DNA of 64,000 nt from Leptolyngbyaceae cyanobacterium CSU_1_3 (GTDB taxonomy: Bacteria; Cyanobacteriota; Cyanobacteriia; Leptolyngbyales; Leptolyngbyaceae): positions 1 to 64,000 of the forward strand of contig JAAUOZ010000001.1 of NCBI GenBank assembly GCA_012034655.1, in the 5' to 3' direction. The translations under genes were made by a program, and so were the position numbers. The notes under the pieces were generated by a model, which saw only the letters and a list, made by a program, of their open reading frames with translations, was not told the origin of the DNA and did not search any database. Positions 17,442 to 26,512 of the stretch are shown here, in pieces (the stretch's first letter is position 1; each line of letters begins with the position of its first letter).

Positions 17442-19104
17442 GACAACAGGGTTAGATCCTCATATTCATACGATTCGGCTCATTCAGCTTGCAGTCCCGG
17501 ATCAGCCAGTGATGCTCATTGATTTACCTCAGATTGCTCCTTGCGATCGCCACCCACTTCAACAGATCCTCTCCAGCCCTGTGATCAAAATTACCCACAA
17601 TGGCAAATTCGACTGGCAGTTCCTTGCCCAAGCAGGACTCCAACCCGCGCCACCCTTCTTCGATACACAAATTGCTTATCGTGTGTTGACGGCAGGACTG
17701 AAAACCAGTCTCTCGTTGCAGACGCTTGCTCAAAAGCTATTGAATATAGCGCTGGATAAAACCCAACAGGTCAGTGATTGGAGCCAGCCCCTAACTTCAA
17801 AACAGTTACAGTACGCGGCGTTGGATGCAGCAATTTTGTTAGAACTGTACCCGATCTTGTTCAAGAAGCTGGAGCGATCGCAGCTTCTCAAAATTGCCCA
17901 ACTAGAGTTTCACTGTATGCCTGCGGTGGCTCAGATGGAGCTGAATGGGATGTTGCTTGATCTTTCTCGCTGGCATACGTTAGGGGCAAAGCTGGAGAGC
18001 GATCGGGATGCGGCACTTCATCAGCTTAGCCAACTCCGGATCGCTGGTAACGCTCAAATGTCTTTGCTGCCGGAGATGACGGATACAATTAACCCAAATT
18101 CCCACCAGCAGGTACTTGCAGCACTGCAAGCGGCTGGAATTCCAGTAAACTCTACCAATCAAAAGGCGCTGGTTCCCCTAGCGAAACAGTATCCTGTGAT
18201 CCGAGCGTTATTGGACTACCGCCACCTTTCTAAAATCACTGCTACTTTTGCCGATAGCCTGCCCAAGCACGTTCATCCGGTGACAGGCAGGATTCACCCG
18301 ACTTACTATCAGCTTGGAGCCAGGTCGGGTCGGTTCTCTTGTCGTAACCCGCCTCTACAAACGATTCCTCGCGATGCCGCAACCCGAACCTGTTTTGTCG
18401 CTGCACCAGGTTATCAAATCGTGCGAGCGGACTATTCTCAAATTGAGCTGCGAATTGTTGCCCGCTTGAGTGGAGATACCCGGATGCAACGAGCCTATCG
18501 TAAGGGTGAGGATCTGCATCGGCTGACAGCAGCTTTTGTGACGGGGAAAGCGATCGACGCGGTGAGTGAGGAAGATCGACGGCTTGCCAAAGCCATTAAC
18601 TTTGGGCTGATCTATGGTATGGGTGCTGCCAAGCTTCAGAGCTATGCTGAGACCAAGTATGGAGTTACTCTGTCGTTGGAGGAGGCAAAAGCATTCCGAA
18701 AACGGTTCTTTGAAGCTTACGCCGGAGTGGCAGAGTGGCATGAGACGATCAAGCGTAGTTACATCCGGGGCATAAAGGAGAGCCGTACCTTGGCAGGACG
18801 GCGACGCAGGTGGGCAGATAAACCCAGGCTGGCAGAGATGCTGAACCATCCAGTCCAGGGATTGAATGCTGACATCACGAAGCTAGCGTTAGTGAAACTC
18901 AACAAAGTACTGCCAGAGACAGGAGCAAAGCTAATTTGCACAGTTCATGATGAGATCCTGCTTGAGTGTCCTGTTGCTGAGGCAAAATACATCAGTGATC
19001 TCTTACATCGCGGCATGGTTGCAGCAGCTCGGAAGTTTCTGCATCCTATTCCAGTGGTCGTGGATGTCAAGGTTTCCACCAGCTGGGGTGGCGATGAGGC
19101 TTAG
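17431..19104 (+). CDS. Family A DNA polymerase (exonuclease plus polymerase, no 5' nuclease)
   Basis: 557 residues. 3'-5' exonuclease motifs: D2/E4 in DCETTG, ITHNGKFDWQFL, and YAALDAAI. Polymerase motif A RADYSQIELR (Asp334), motif B RRLAKAINFGLIYG, and motif C VHDE (Asp507). All catalytic residues are present, so it should both polymerise and proofread. At about 600 aa with its N-terminal extension and no 5' nuclease, it is the short type common in phages and plasmids, not chromosomal Pol I. With the primase at 29543 and the helicase and RecA genes it may give the element partly independent replication. The TTG at 17431 is an artefact of the frameshift. Confidence 0.9.
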   Translation: MDCETTGLDPHIHTIRLIQLAVPDQPVMLIDLPQIAPCDRHPLQQILSSPVIKITHNGKFDWQFLAQAGLQPAPPFFDTQIAYRVLTAGLKTSLSLQTLAQKLLNIALDKTQQVSDWSQPLTSKQLQYAALDAAILLELYPILFKKLERSQLLKIAQLEFHCMPAVAQMELNGMLLDLSRWHTLGAKLESDRDAALHQLSQLRIAGNAQMSLLPEMTDTINPNSHQQVLAALQAAGIPVNSTNQKALVPLAKQYPVIRALLDYRHLSKITATFADSLPKHVHPVTGRIHPTYYQLGARSGRFSCRNPPLQTIPRDAATRTCFVAAPGYQIVRADYSQIELRIVARLSGDTRMQRAYRKGEDLHRLTAAFVTGKAIDAVSEEDRRLAKAINFGLIYGMGAAKLQSYAETKYGVTLSLEEAKAFRKRFFEAYAGVAEWHETIKRSYIRGIKESRTLAGRRRRWADKPRLAEMLNHPVQGLNADITKLALVKLNKVLPETGAKLICTVHDEILLECPVAEAKYISDLLHRGMVAAARKFLHPIPVVVDVKVSTSWGGDEA

Positions 19105-19215
19105 GGAATAATTTTGCCTTTACGACGAGTTAAGTTTTCCCTAAGCAAAAGCAATACGGGTGAATCTGGACTTAGGGAATAAAAATAGGCTACAGATCCC
19201 TAAGTATTCCCTAAG
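19100..19215. repeat. Cluster of CTTAGGGAATA repeats (iteron or operator)
   Basis: CTTAGGGAATA occurs at 19100-19110 and 19171-19181; the inverse TTCCCTAAG at about 19137-19145, TCCCTAAG at 19197-19204 and TATTCCCTAAG at 19205-19215. Five copies in both orientations lie within 116 bases between the polymerase stop and the ATG at 19241. The same element forms a perfect inverted repeat at 37988-38035. Confidence 0.6.
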
Positions 19216-19240
19216 CAATTCTTGCCGGGAGCGAGGGAGC

Positions 19241-19573
19241 ATGACAAAGCAAAGCAAAGCAGCACGCCTGATTCAGCAACTCCAGGATTGGAGTGATGAG
19301 GAGTTAGGGGAACTGACTGAGATGATCCAGGGTTTGCTGGAGTCGCGGCGGGAGCAGCCCGGAGAGGAGGTTAAGGAAACTCGTGAGGATGGCTCGTCGT
19401 TAGGTAAGCATGGGGGACGGGGACATATTGAGCTTAAGATGATTCCCGATTCCAAGACGGGTAAAACCTATGGACCTTACCGATATCTACGGTATTGGGG
19501 AACAACAAAAAAGGGAAAGCTGGGACTCAAAAGTGTTTACATGGGTAAAGTAGCTCCAAATTCCCAAGACTAA
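19241..19573 (+). CDS. Small charged unknown protein
   Basis: 110 residues from the ATG at 19241. The N-terminal half is helical and Gln/Glu-rich (ARLIQQLQDWSDEELGELTEMIQ), the C-terminal half beta-like (GRGHIELKMIPDSKTGKTYGPYRYLRYW). No family recognised. Alternative upstream starts at 19160 would run through the TTAGGGAATA repeats and are rejected. The repeats directly upstream could be an operator it binds or responds to. Its stop codon abuts the stop of the convergent AAA ATPase gene with no gap. Confidence 0.55.
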   Translation: MTKQSKAARLIQQLQDWSDEELGELTEMIQGLLESRREQPGEEVKETREDGSSLGKHGGRGHIELKMIPDSKTGKTYGPYRYLRYWGTTKKGKLGLKSVYMGKVAPNSQD

Positions 19574-21133
19574 TTATTCAAATAACTCCCGATAAACATA
19601 AGCAAACTTTGATCGATCGCCCCCACTCGCAGGTCTCGCATAGGTTGCCAGATTCCGAATTGCCTGCATCTGTTCTGATTCCCGCTCCATCGCTGGGGTA
19701 AACTGCTGTCGCTGCTCCAACAAATCCTCCAGTTCAATCTGCCCCGGTTTGCCCTTGTAAAACGCTTCCTCTGCACAACGCCGCACCGCATTTCCGATCT
19801 CAGCAGGGGTACAAATTCGGTATTCCGTCAATAGCCTACGCCACCGGGCATCGCTCCAGGGAGATTGACCATCCCCTCGAAACGCTGGAAAATACTTTGC
19901 CAGGTGCAGATTGAACACTTCATATCTGGCTCCCTCATGGGGCAAATCCACAAAAAAGATGTCCTCGAAACGCCGTACCAATTCAGGTGGTAGTAGCCCC
20001 AAACGATTGACAGTTGCGATCGTGTAGATCGGTTCCTGGTGTTCCTGCATCCAGGTCAGCAAAGCTGCCGAAAGACGACGGGCTATTCCACCATCCGCAT
20101 TGGAGTCCCAGCCTGCAAAGCCCTTATCAAAATCATCCCAGTAAAGCACACAAGGAGCCAGGGATGTGACCACGGCAATAAATTCCTTCAAAGCGCGATC
20201 GGGATTAGAACTGCTCAAAAGAACTCCCCAATTTGCCGCCAGCAAGGGTAATCCCATCTTTTTAGCGGCTAATTTGGCAGAGAGGCTCTTGCCTGTACCG
20301 GGTGGTCCCCACAGCACCATACCCGTAGGCAAGCTCAGTCCATATTGTTGAGCTTCGGGTCGAAGCAGAGCGGCGATCGCCTCTAACCGTCGCTCCAACA
20401 AATCTAACCCCGCAGCAGTGGGTACATCGGGTTCTACAATGTACTCTAATCCCCGCCCCCACAGTTTGTTAATTTTTTGTTCCAAAATCAGTTGCACTAA
20501 CTGCTCAGAGCTATCTACAAATGCCAACAGTCTGTTCAGCACCATTTCAATCTCACCCACTGGCAACCCCTGGCAAGCCGTGATCAGTTTTTGTGTAGCT
20601 TCCGAGTCATCTTTGACCAGCCAGGGGTGCTGGTTACAAAACTGGGTAGCGATTACTTGTACCTGCGGGCGATCGGGCAGTGCATGAGACAGTACTGGAA
20701 TAAATGGTTGTAGTTCTAGTGGCAATTGAACGTAAGTTTCTGGCAGAACCCAATAATGAGGCACTGAGGTCCATAGCGCCTGATGGTATGCATTTAAGAG
20801 TTGGTAGCAACGTTGCTGACTCATCTCTGCAACCGTGCTATTCAAAACTCCTTCGAGAAGGTAAATGCCGGGTTCCGGCTGGTCTAGCAAGGATTGGAGG
20901 ATGTCTTGCTCTATCGTTTGCGTTGTGGGTTGCAGAATGAGTTTCCCTTGCGGTGCTACCAACTGCTGAAGCGCCGAGTAACCAGGATTCCAGACATAAA
21001 CTGGGAGCGATTTTGCCTCACCCCAATGATAAAACTGGCTCAACACCGCCATCCTGTCCGGAGTCTGATATTCCAGCGCCACGATCGGAGCGTTCTGATC
21101 AATCAGTTTTATCCAATCCTGCAACTGTCGCAT
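19574..21133 (-). CDS. AAA ATPase, Ycf46-like
   Basis: 519 residues. The N-terminal third is the Ycf46-type domain (ALEYQTPDRMAVL, GIYLLEGVL), and the AAA module occupies about 255-450 with Walker A GPPGTGKS, Walker B VLYWDDFDK, sensor 1 TVN and arginine-finger segment LVRRFED. Ycf46 is widespread in cyanobacteria and plastids, where it is linked to inorganic-carbon regulation; the role of a plasmid copy is unknown. An Arg/Gly-containing C-terminus follows. ATG at 21133. It stands alone on this strand, convergent with the small gene at 19241. Confidence 0.8.
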   Translation of the reverse strand: MRQLQDWIKLIDQNAPIVALEYQTPDRMAVLSQFYHWGEAKSLPVYVWNPGYSALQQLVAPQGKLILQPTTQTIEQDILQSLLDQPEPGIYLLEGVLNSTVAEMSQQRCYQLLNAYHQALWTSVPHYWVLPETYVQLPLELQPFIPVLSHALPDRPQVQVIATQFCNQHPWLVKDDSEATQKLITACQGLPVGEIEMVLNRLLAFVDSSEQLVQLILEQKINKLWGRGLEYIVEPDVPTAAGLDLLERRLEAIAALLRPEAQQYGLSLPTGMVLWGPPGTGKSLSAKLAAKKMGLPLLAANWGVLLSSSNPDRALKEFIAVVTSLAPCVLYWDDFDKGFAGWDSNADGGIARRLSAALLTWMQEHQEPIYTIATVNRLGLLPPELVRRFEDIFFVDLPHEGARYEVFNLHLAKYFPAFRGDGQSPWSDARWRRLLTEYRICTPAEIGNAVRRCAEEAFYKGKPGQIELEDLLEQRQQFTPAMERESEQMQAIRNLATYARPASGGDRSKFAYVYRELFE

Positions 21134-21292
21134 GATCTGACACTGTATGGGTTCCCACTGGTTCTAACGAAACAAAAATACTCCTTACCTCGGTCAACTG
21201 GACACTTTTACCCAATACTGTGATGGAGTGTTGGAGGGAAATGCCGCTAATGCGGCGAGGGAGGGAAATCCTTGAATTTGGGAGTTTATGAA

Positions 21293-21931
21293 ATGGCGAC
21301 GACTACAAAACCTGGCACCCCCAACGGCACTCGCAACGGTGCCACCTCCAAAACGGCTAAACCTAACGGTACAGCCTCAGCTACCAGAGCCAAAGCACCA
21401 ACGGTTGATGGACCGCCGGAAACTAACGCATCAGCACTTCTAAAGGAACTGCGGAACTTGGTATTCAAGGAGTACGGCGTGAAGCTGCAACTCCGGGATG
21501 CTCGTGTCTCTACCAAAATTGGGCATGCGACTCGCGAAAAGCTTGGGCTTGACATTGCCGCTCAGGTGAAGAAGAAGGGTGGTAACAAAAAGTTCGACTG
21601 GCAGCGATGGAATACGAAGGTGTTCCCGCGACTGTTCGGACAACCCGATGCGCTGAAGTATGCGCCAGAAGTGGTGGCGATCCTTATGAGCCTGCTATAT
21701 GACACCATTCGTACTGATCCAGAGCAAGCTGTTGCAGACCTGGTGGAATTTAACCGGGCATCGCTGGAGCGCCGCAACTCTTTCCAAGCGGAGCAGGATG
21801 ATGACTTGGATGATGAACTGGATGACGATCTCGATGATGACTTGAGTGATGAATTGGACGATGAAGCCAGTGATGAACTGGACGATGACTTGGATGACGA
21901 GTTAGATGAGGATCTAGACGACGACGAATAA
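21293..21931 (+). CDS. Basic N-terminus, acidic tail DNA-associated-like protein
   Basis: 212 residues from ATG 21293 (GGAG 9 nt upstream), preferred to 21272. Residues 1-45 are Thr/Ala/Lys/Asn-rich like a histone H1 tail; 50-165 is a globular domain (LLKELRNLVFKEYGVKL... KKFDWQRWNTKVFPRLF); 170-212 is an Asp/Leu repeat tail (DDLDDELDDDL). The layout suggests binding of nucleic acid with an acidic displacement tail. It resembles the smaller gene at 22139, which shares the FDWxxxN motif, so the two are probably paralogues. A good terminator follows. Confidence 0.6.
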   Translation: MATTTKPGTPNGTRNGATSKTAKPNGTASATRAKAPTVDGPPETNASALLKELRNLVFKEYGVKLQLRDARVSTKIGHATREKLGLDIAAQVKKKGGNKKFDWQRWNTKVFPRLFGQPDALKYAPEVVAILMSLLYDTIRTDPEQAVADLVEFNRASLERRNSFQAEQDDDLDDELDDDLDDDLSDELDDEASDELDDDLDDELDEDLDDDE

Positions 21932-21964
21932 CGCATTCGGTCTTGCTCACTGCCTGATTGCTTG

Positions 21965-22000
21965 CCCTGCATTAGTTCGGCTGATGCAGGGTTCTTTTTT
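21965..22000 (+). terminator. Rho-independent terminator
   Basis: CCCTGCAT (21965-21972) pairs with ATGCAGGG (21984-21991) over an 11-base loop, followed by TTCTTTTTT. It ends the 21293 gene. Confidence 0.8.
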
Positions 22001-22138
22001 CCTGCCCACCTCCCTCGCCCGCTGGAGTGGAACGCAGTAACAACTGCGGAAGGAATGAAAGCTTGGACTGCACGAAGCAGGCATCTGTCGATGCGATCGC
22101 TGTGAGAAATCCAACTCATTCATAAAGGAGCAATTCTC

Positions 22139-22573
22139 ATGGTTACTGCAACTGCAACACGCAAAGCTACAAAAAACACTGTACGCAAGGCACCGAAGCA
22201 TACTCCCGCTTTGCAACGGGTGATTCCCTATCAGGAGAAAGTTCGACTGATGGTGATTGAAGTGCTACGGGAGGAGTCTGGACGAGAACTGGCAGCATCC
22301 GCTCGTTTCACTGGACAGGAGTTCGATTGGGAACAGCACAATGCCCAGTTTCGTAAGGACTATGCCGAAACCTTACTCCGGGATCTGTTGACCTATGCTC
22401 GCAAGCTCTATGGATTGCAAAATCTGGATGAAGTGCGCGATCGCCGTGCTGCCCACAAAGCTACTCGCACGGGACGCTTGAATGCGCTCAACGGCTTGAG
22501 TACAACGGATGACCTGGATACGGATGAGGAGTTTGAAGTTGACCTGGAAGAAGACATCAATCTGGATGACTAA
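22139..22573 (+). CDS. Small basic/acidic protein, paralogue of 21293
   Basis: 144 residues. The N-terminus is Lys/Arg/Thr-rich (1-25), the middle helical (YQEKVRLMVIEVLREESGRELAAS) with GQEFDWEQHNAQFRKDY echoing FDWQRWNTKVF in the 21293 protein, and the C-terminal 25 residues strongly acidic ending DINLDD. ATG at 22139 follows an AAAGGAG ribosome site. A strong terminator lies 30 nt downstream. No family recognised beyond the apparent paralogy. A nucleoid- or replication-associated role is likely from composition alone. Confidence 0.6.
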   Translation: MVTATATRKATKNTVRKAPKHTPALQRVIPYQEKVRLMVIEVLREESGRELAASARFTGQEFDWEQHNAQFRKDYAETLLRDLLTYARKLYGLQNLDEVRDRRAAHKATRTGRLNALNGLSTTDDLDTDEEFEVDLEEDINLDD

Positions 22574-22602
22574 TTCTTGAGCAGCTTCAGAGGCTACCGC
22601 TC

Positions 22603-22629
22603 AAACCCCGGCGATGAGTCGGGGTTTTT
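22603..22629 (+). terminator. Rho-independent terminator
   Basis: AAACCCCG (22603-22610) pairs with CGGGGTTTTT (22620-22629) over a 9-base loop. It closes the 22139 gene. Confidence 0.85.
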
Positions 22630-22790
22630 CATTGCCGCCCACCCACCCATGTAAAATGAGGTTTAACTATTGTCCAAGCGATCTTGGACGATTGACGGCT
22701 GACACCGCGAGGTGCGTCCCTTTATTCTCTAGCGTTAAGTTACCCCTCCTACGGTATAGTAAAAGCTACCTCAGTTCATCTGTACCATTT

Positions 22791-23858
22791 ATGAGCATCG
22801 ACCTGAGATCGGGCGACTACGACAAATTTCTGCATGGGTTGAAAGAGCGAATTCGTAATGCCCAAACCCAGGCAGCTTTAGCCGTCAACCGAGAACTGGT
22901 GATGCTCTATTGGCAGATCGGACGGGAAATTTTAACGCGCCAGCAAGAGCAAGGCTGGGGCGCGAAAGTCATCAGTAAGCTGGCAAAAGATCTGCAAAGT
23001 GCTTTCCCTGAAATGAAAGGCTTTTCTCGCACTAATTTGCTCTACATGCGTGCCTTTGCGGAAGCCTACCCTAATGAACAACTTGTCCAGCAGGTTGCTG
23101 GACAAATTCCCTGGTTTCATAACTGTATGTTGTTGGACAAGGTGAAAGACCCAGAGGAACGGTTATGGTATATCCAGCAGACGATTCAACAGGGCTGGAG
23201 CCGTAGCGTCTTGACCCAGCGCGTTGAAAGTGGGCTATATCGACGGCAAGGAGCAGGAGTGCTGACGAACTTCACTCAAATGCTCCCTCAGCCACAATCA
23301 GATTTAGCGCAGCAAATTTTGCGCGATCCGTATAATTTCGACTTCCTGAGTCTAGGGCATGAAGCGCAGGAACGAGAACTCGAAACGGCTTTGATTCGAC
23401 ATATCCGGGAGTTTCTACTCGAAATGGGAGTTGGATTTGCGTTTGTTGGCAGTCAGTACCCAATTCAGGTGAGCGGCAAGGAATACAGACTTGATTTATT
23501 GTTTTATCATTTCCGTTTGCATTGTTTTGTCGTAGTCGATCTTAAGACTGTTGAATTTGAACCAGAATTTTCAGGCAAGATGAATTTCTATGTGTCAGCA
23601 GTGGATGATTTATTACGAAGCCCGATCGATAACCCAACTATTGGCATTGTGCTGTGTAAAACTCAGGATCACACAGTGGTGGAGTATGCACTTCGAGATG
23701 TCAATAAGCCCATTGGGATTTCAACCTATCAACTCAAGAATGCTTTGCCAGAGTCACTCAAAGGTAATTTGCCTACCATTGAAGAATTAGAAACCCAATT
23801 GAATATTTTATCAGTTGAAGTTGAAGAAGGACGAGACGTAGAAGAGCAACCGGATTGA
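22791..23858 (+). CDS. YhcG/DUF1016-type PD-(D/E)XK nuclease
   Basis: 355 residues from ATG 22791 (an open frame back to 22614 crosses the preceding terminator). The N-terminal half is the DUF1016 helical domain (VMLYWQIGREI, FPEMKGFSRTNLLYMRAF). The C-terminal half is a PD-(D/E)XK fold: YRLDLLFYHF, VVVDLKTVEFEPEFSGKMNFY. The usual E-x-K is D-x-K here, still compatible with metal binding. YhcG proteins are predicted recombination or restriction-associated nucleases common on mobile elements. It is transcribed alone, ending in an acidic tail. Confidence 0.85.
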   Translation: MSIDLRSGDYDKFLHGLKERIRNAQTQAALAVNRELVMLYWQIGREILTRQQEQGWGAKVISKLAKDLQSAFPEMKGFSRTNLLYMRAFAEAYPNEQLVQQVAGQIPWFHNCMLLDKVKDPEERLWYIQQTIQQGWSRSVLTQRVESGLYRRQGAGVLTNFTQMLPQPQSDLAQQILRDPYNFDFLSLGHEAQERELETALIRHIREFLLEMGVGFAFVGSQYPIQVSGKEYRLDLLFYHFRLHCFVVVDLKTVEFEPEFSGKMNFYVSAVDDLLRSPIDNPTIGIVLCKTQDHTVVEYALRDVNKPIGISTYQLKNALPESLKGNLPTIEELETQLNILSVEVEEGRDVEEQPD

Positions 23859-23926
23859 GGTTCAACAGTTATTAATTATCCAGCAGCTTGCTGGACAATT
23901 CAGTGAAAATTCCTGGGACAAAGCAA

Positions 23927-24463
23927 TCAGCTTGCAGGGGCGGGTTCGCAGCCAACACCACCGAAGGTTGGAACACTTGAATTTGAAAGCTTTCCAGTGA
24001 CCAATTCATGAACTTGCTGATTTGAAAGTTGAGTAGGTTTTACCTCGATCGTGGTTTTTCCGCCCCGGTTAATCTGGATGATTGTGTCTGCCCAGTAAAA
24101 TTGTTCTTGTGAAGGTTGGGAGTATGCCGGGTAGCAACCTTTCGAGGCGATCGCGACTTTATGCTGCACAGCCGACACCGATGGCAAGGAAACTCCAGTC
24201 TGCACTAACTTTGCCTCACCAACTGGACCCCAAAGCCGAAGTTGAGTCGTGATGCAGCGTTTTCCATCCTTGAGCGGTGCAATGATGTTGCCGCATACCT
24301 CTACATCCACGTTGTGTAGAGGTGGATATTCTGGAATGGAAGGATTTTGTGCTTGAGTCGCTTCATTGCCGCCTCCCGTCGTTGTGCGAGGAGTACAACC
24401 CACGGCGATTAACCCTGCCAACATCAGAACTGCCCAGAATTGAGTAGCTTTACAAGTCCCCAT
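23927..24463 (-). CDS. Predicted lipoprotein at the end of the ParM/ParA operon
   Basis: 178 residues from the ATG at 24463, which has a GAGGGGG ribosome site. The N-terminus (ATQFWAVLMLAGLIAVGCTPR) is a lipoprotein signal with the modified Cys at about 22. The mature protein has several Cys (VEVCGNI, KRCITTQ, KGCYPAY, GVGCEPA) and no recognised domain. It starts 22 nt after the membrane-protein gene at 24486. An envelope lipoprotein in an operon with ParM- and ParA-like proteins suggests that the operon serves transfer or polar localisation as well as segregation. Confidence 0.65.
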   Translation of the reverse strand: MGTCKATQFWAVLMLAGLIAVGCTPRTTTGGGNEATQAQNPSIPEYPPLHNVDVEVCGNIIAPLKDGKRCITTQLRLWGPVGEAKLVQTGVSLPSVSAVQHKVAIASKGCYPAYSQPSQEQFYWADTIIQINRGGKTTIEVKPTQLSNQQVHELVTGKLSNSSVPTFGGVGCEPAPAS

Positions 24464-24485
24464 TGGTAAATCCCCCTCAAGATGC

Positions 24486-25274
24486 TCAGTTTCCTTGAAT
24501 CGGTGCAAATTCACGTTGATTGGGAGGCTGAACCCAGAGTGTACAGAATCCAGCGGTTGCTTTTCGGTCAGGTAACATCTCCAGGGTGACACCTAATCGC
24601 TTAACTTCATTGGCACAAACAAGCTGACCATTGCGATCGCGGCTTAACAAGTCCTGATTCCAATTCACTAGGTTGCGGGCAAATAGTCCCTCGGCACTGG
24701 TTGCCCAGTCTAACGCCTTGGCTTGCTCTAATGTCAGTTGTCGGGGTCCGGCGGGATCAAGAGGGCGACTGGCTTGATACCAGGAAAGTCCGGCAATGCC
24801 CAAGAATCCTCCCAGTCCGGCTGTAACCAGGAGCAATACCCCGGCTGCAATCAATGAGGGAACCGAGTGAATAGCCCGCTCAAACTCTGTGCGGCGAATC
24901 AGGGCAGAGACAGTTTGGGCGATCGCCTTTTGGTGCCCCTTGATCGCCACCTTCTCGTAGGTCTGGAGCCGATCATAGAGTTGCGTCTGCCACTGATCAA
25001 ACATGGTCTCCATCTCTTGGGGACTGTCTTCTAGCAACACCTCTAGCCTGCCAGTCGCAACCAGCATCAAGAAGGCTGGATCATCCGGGTCAATTCCCGT
25101 TTGTACGACAATTTCCCATACTCTGGCTTTGAAAGCATCATCCTTACCGCGAATTGCTAGATCGAGCAGGGTCGGGTAGGGAATCCGATTTAGACCTTTA
25201 CCCCTGGCAGCCATTGATTCTAGAAATTGATCATCTAGATCTAGAGGTTCTTCTATTTGGCGGGGATTGCTCAT
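24486..25274 (-). CDS. Membrane protein in the ParM/ParA operon
   Basis: 262 residues. The N-terminal cytoplasmic part is helical and charged, a coiled-coil-prone stretch (MFDQWQTQLYDRLQTYEKVA) leads to a single hydrophobic segment at about 145-168 (LIAAGVLLLVTAGLGGFLGIAG), and the C-terminal domain would be extracytoplasmic, containing ANEVKRLG and two Cys. I remember similar cyanobacterial plasmid proteins under DUF6753, but am not certain. It lies 14 nt downstream of the ParA-like gene. It may tether the ParA/ParM proteins to the membrane. Confidence 0.6.
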   Translation of the reverse strand: MSNPRQIEEPLDLDDQFLESMAARGKGLNRIPYPTLLDLAIRGKDDAFKARVWEIVVQTGIDPDDPAFLMLVATGRLEVLLEDSPQEMETMFDQWQTQLYDRLQTYEKVAIKGHQKAIAQTVSALIRRTEFERAIHSVPSLIAAGVLLLVTAGLGGFLGIAGLSWYQASRPLDPAGPRQLTLEQAKALDWATSAEGLFARNLVNWNQDLLSRDRNGQLVCANEVKRLGVTLEMLPDRKATAGFCTLWVQPPNQREFAPIQGN

Positions 25275-25288
25275 GAGCCTTACCTCCC

Positions 25289-26116
25289 TTAGCTTGAACG
25301 TTTGCTATTGCGGGATTTAGAGCCGCTTGTTGCTGGTTCAGCCGTTTTAATGTCAGCTTCTCCGGCTTCCACTGATGGTCCATCAGTCGCAGTTGGCTTT
25401 GAAGGACTGACTTCCGACTGCGAGAGTTTCCAGATGTTTGCCTGGTCGATCGCTTGATAAGCACTTTTGAGAAACGTATGGAGCCGCTGCTTCCCTAAAA
25501 CGCCCAGTTCACCACTTTCCCTACCTGCTGAAAAAGCAAGCCGCTTGGCATCCAGGTGATCACGCTCTCGATAGCTGAACTTGGGGAAATCAAGCACGGG
25601 GACTTTTTGTTTTGCCAGGAGTTTTTGTAGTTCCTCTCTACTGTCCAGGTGAGACCAGTCATCACACAGTCCCCAGTTGCGGACAAAAACATGTTGCACT
25701 TTGCCATCAAACTGCTTCAAGGATTGGATGAAAAGCTGCACACTGTCATAGCCGCCAGTGCAGATAAACCACTTACAGATACTGACCCCATGTTGAGTTC
25801 CCATCTCCAGCACCCCATTGCGCTCAATCCAATCGGTAACGGCTGGAAAGACCTGAGCTGGGAGATTCACAATCACTGGAGTTTTGATCGCTAGGTCAAA
25901 AATGCGATCGGCATCGTAGGCTTTGCGTTCAGCTTCACTAAAGACAGCCCGCTCACATCCTTCAGGATAAACTTCACCGACGTCAGGATTGCTGCGATCG
26001 GCTTCTACCAACACATGGGGAAGCTGGCGATCGATGCAATATTGCACCATCACCCGAGCAAACAGAGACTTACCGACACCGCCCTTTTCACCATCAATGA
26101 AATGAATGATTGCCAT
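25289..26116 (-). CDS. ParA/MinD-like partition or mobilisation ATPase
   Basis: 275 residues with the deviant Walker A KGGVGKS at 11-17 (signature Lys present), LVEADRSNPDVG as the switch-like segment, and VNLPAQ. The last 50 residues are a Ser/Ala/Thr-rich tail. This clade, with EADRSNPD and a long C-terminal region, is closer to the plasmid MobD/conjugation-associated ParA-like group than to canonical ParA. No ParB lies next to it. It lies in an operon after the actin-like gene (26509) and the small gene at 26126, with a 9-nt gap. Confidence 0.75.
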   Translation of the reverse strand: MAIIHFIDGEKGGVGKSLFARVMVQYCIDRQLPHVLVEADRSNPDVGEVYPEGCERAVFSEAERKAYDADRIFDLAIKTPVIVNLPAQVFPAVTDWIERNGVLEMGTQHGVSICKWFICTGGYDSVQLFIQSLKQFDGKVQHVFVRNWGLCDDWSHLDSREELQKLLAKQKVPVLDFPKFSYRERDHLDAKRLAFSAGRESGELGVLGKQRLHTFLKSAYQAIDQANIWKLSQSEVSPSKPTATDGPSVEAGEADIKTAEPATSGSKSRNSKRSS

Positions 26117-26125
26117 TGCGCTCTC

Positions 26126-26512
26126 CTATTGCCACATTGTTCGGGTTGCCCGTTCAGCGGGCTTGTTACTGCCATTTTGGCGATCGCCATTGGTATATTC
26201 GATTGTTGAAGATTCAGCAGATGGAATTGGTAGTTGCAAACATTCCCGAATATAGTCTGCCTGACGTTCCAAAGCGCGACAGCAGCTCAATCCCAATTGG
26301 CGTAGTTCTTCCTGGCTCAACAGACCTTCTGCCTGATGAGCGGCTACCATCCAAAAAGCTCTGGCGGACTCCAATATCAACTCTTTGCCCTGCCTCACGC
26401 CATCACCTTTCTTCAAAAATGCTGTCAATACACCGTCTGAAGTGTCGGTGTAGGGCGAATAGCGAAAGCTGAAATCTTCGCGTTTGCGCGAGGTTTGGGA
26501 AATATTGTTCAT
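26126..26512 (-). CDS. Small protein between ParM and ParA genes
   Basis: 128 residues, soluble, helical in the middle (LILESARAFWMVAAHQAEGLLSQEELRQLGLSCC) with a polar disordered tail. Its ATG overlaps the ParM stop codon (ATGA), so the two are translationally coupled, as expected for an adaptor. Canonical ParM partners with ParR, a small DNA-binding protein encoded immediately downstream; this gene holds that position, but I see no ribbon-helix-helix pattern. Function not established. Confidence 0.6.
   Translation of the reverse strand: MNNISQTSRKREDFSFRYSPYTDTSDGVLTAFLKKGDGVRQGKELILESARAFWMVAAHQAEGLLSQEELRQLGLSCCRALERQADYIRECLQLPIPSAESSTIEYTNGDRQNGSNKPAERATRTMWQ

Noticed and set aside
22033-22048. 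CGCAGT/ACTGCG hairpin as a terminator
   Set aside because: Stem is only 6 bp with a 4-base loop and no T run follows; a strong terminator is already present at 21965-22000.
21562-22119. 185-codon minus-strand frame with a long Ser/Lys stretch
   Set aside because: The Ser-rich run is the antisense of the Asp-rich tail of the 21293 gene, and the frame crosses a terminator.
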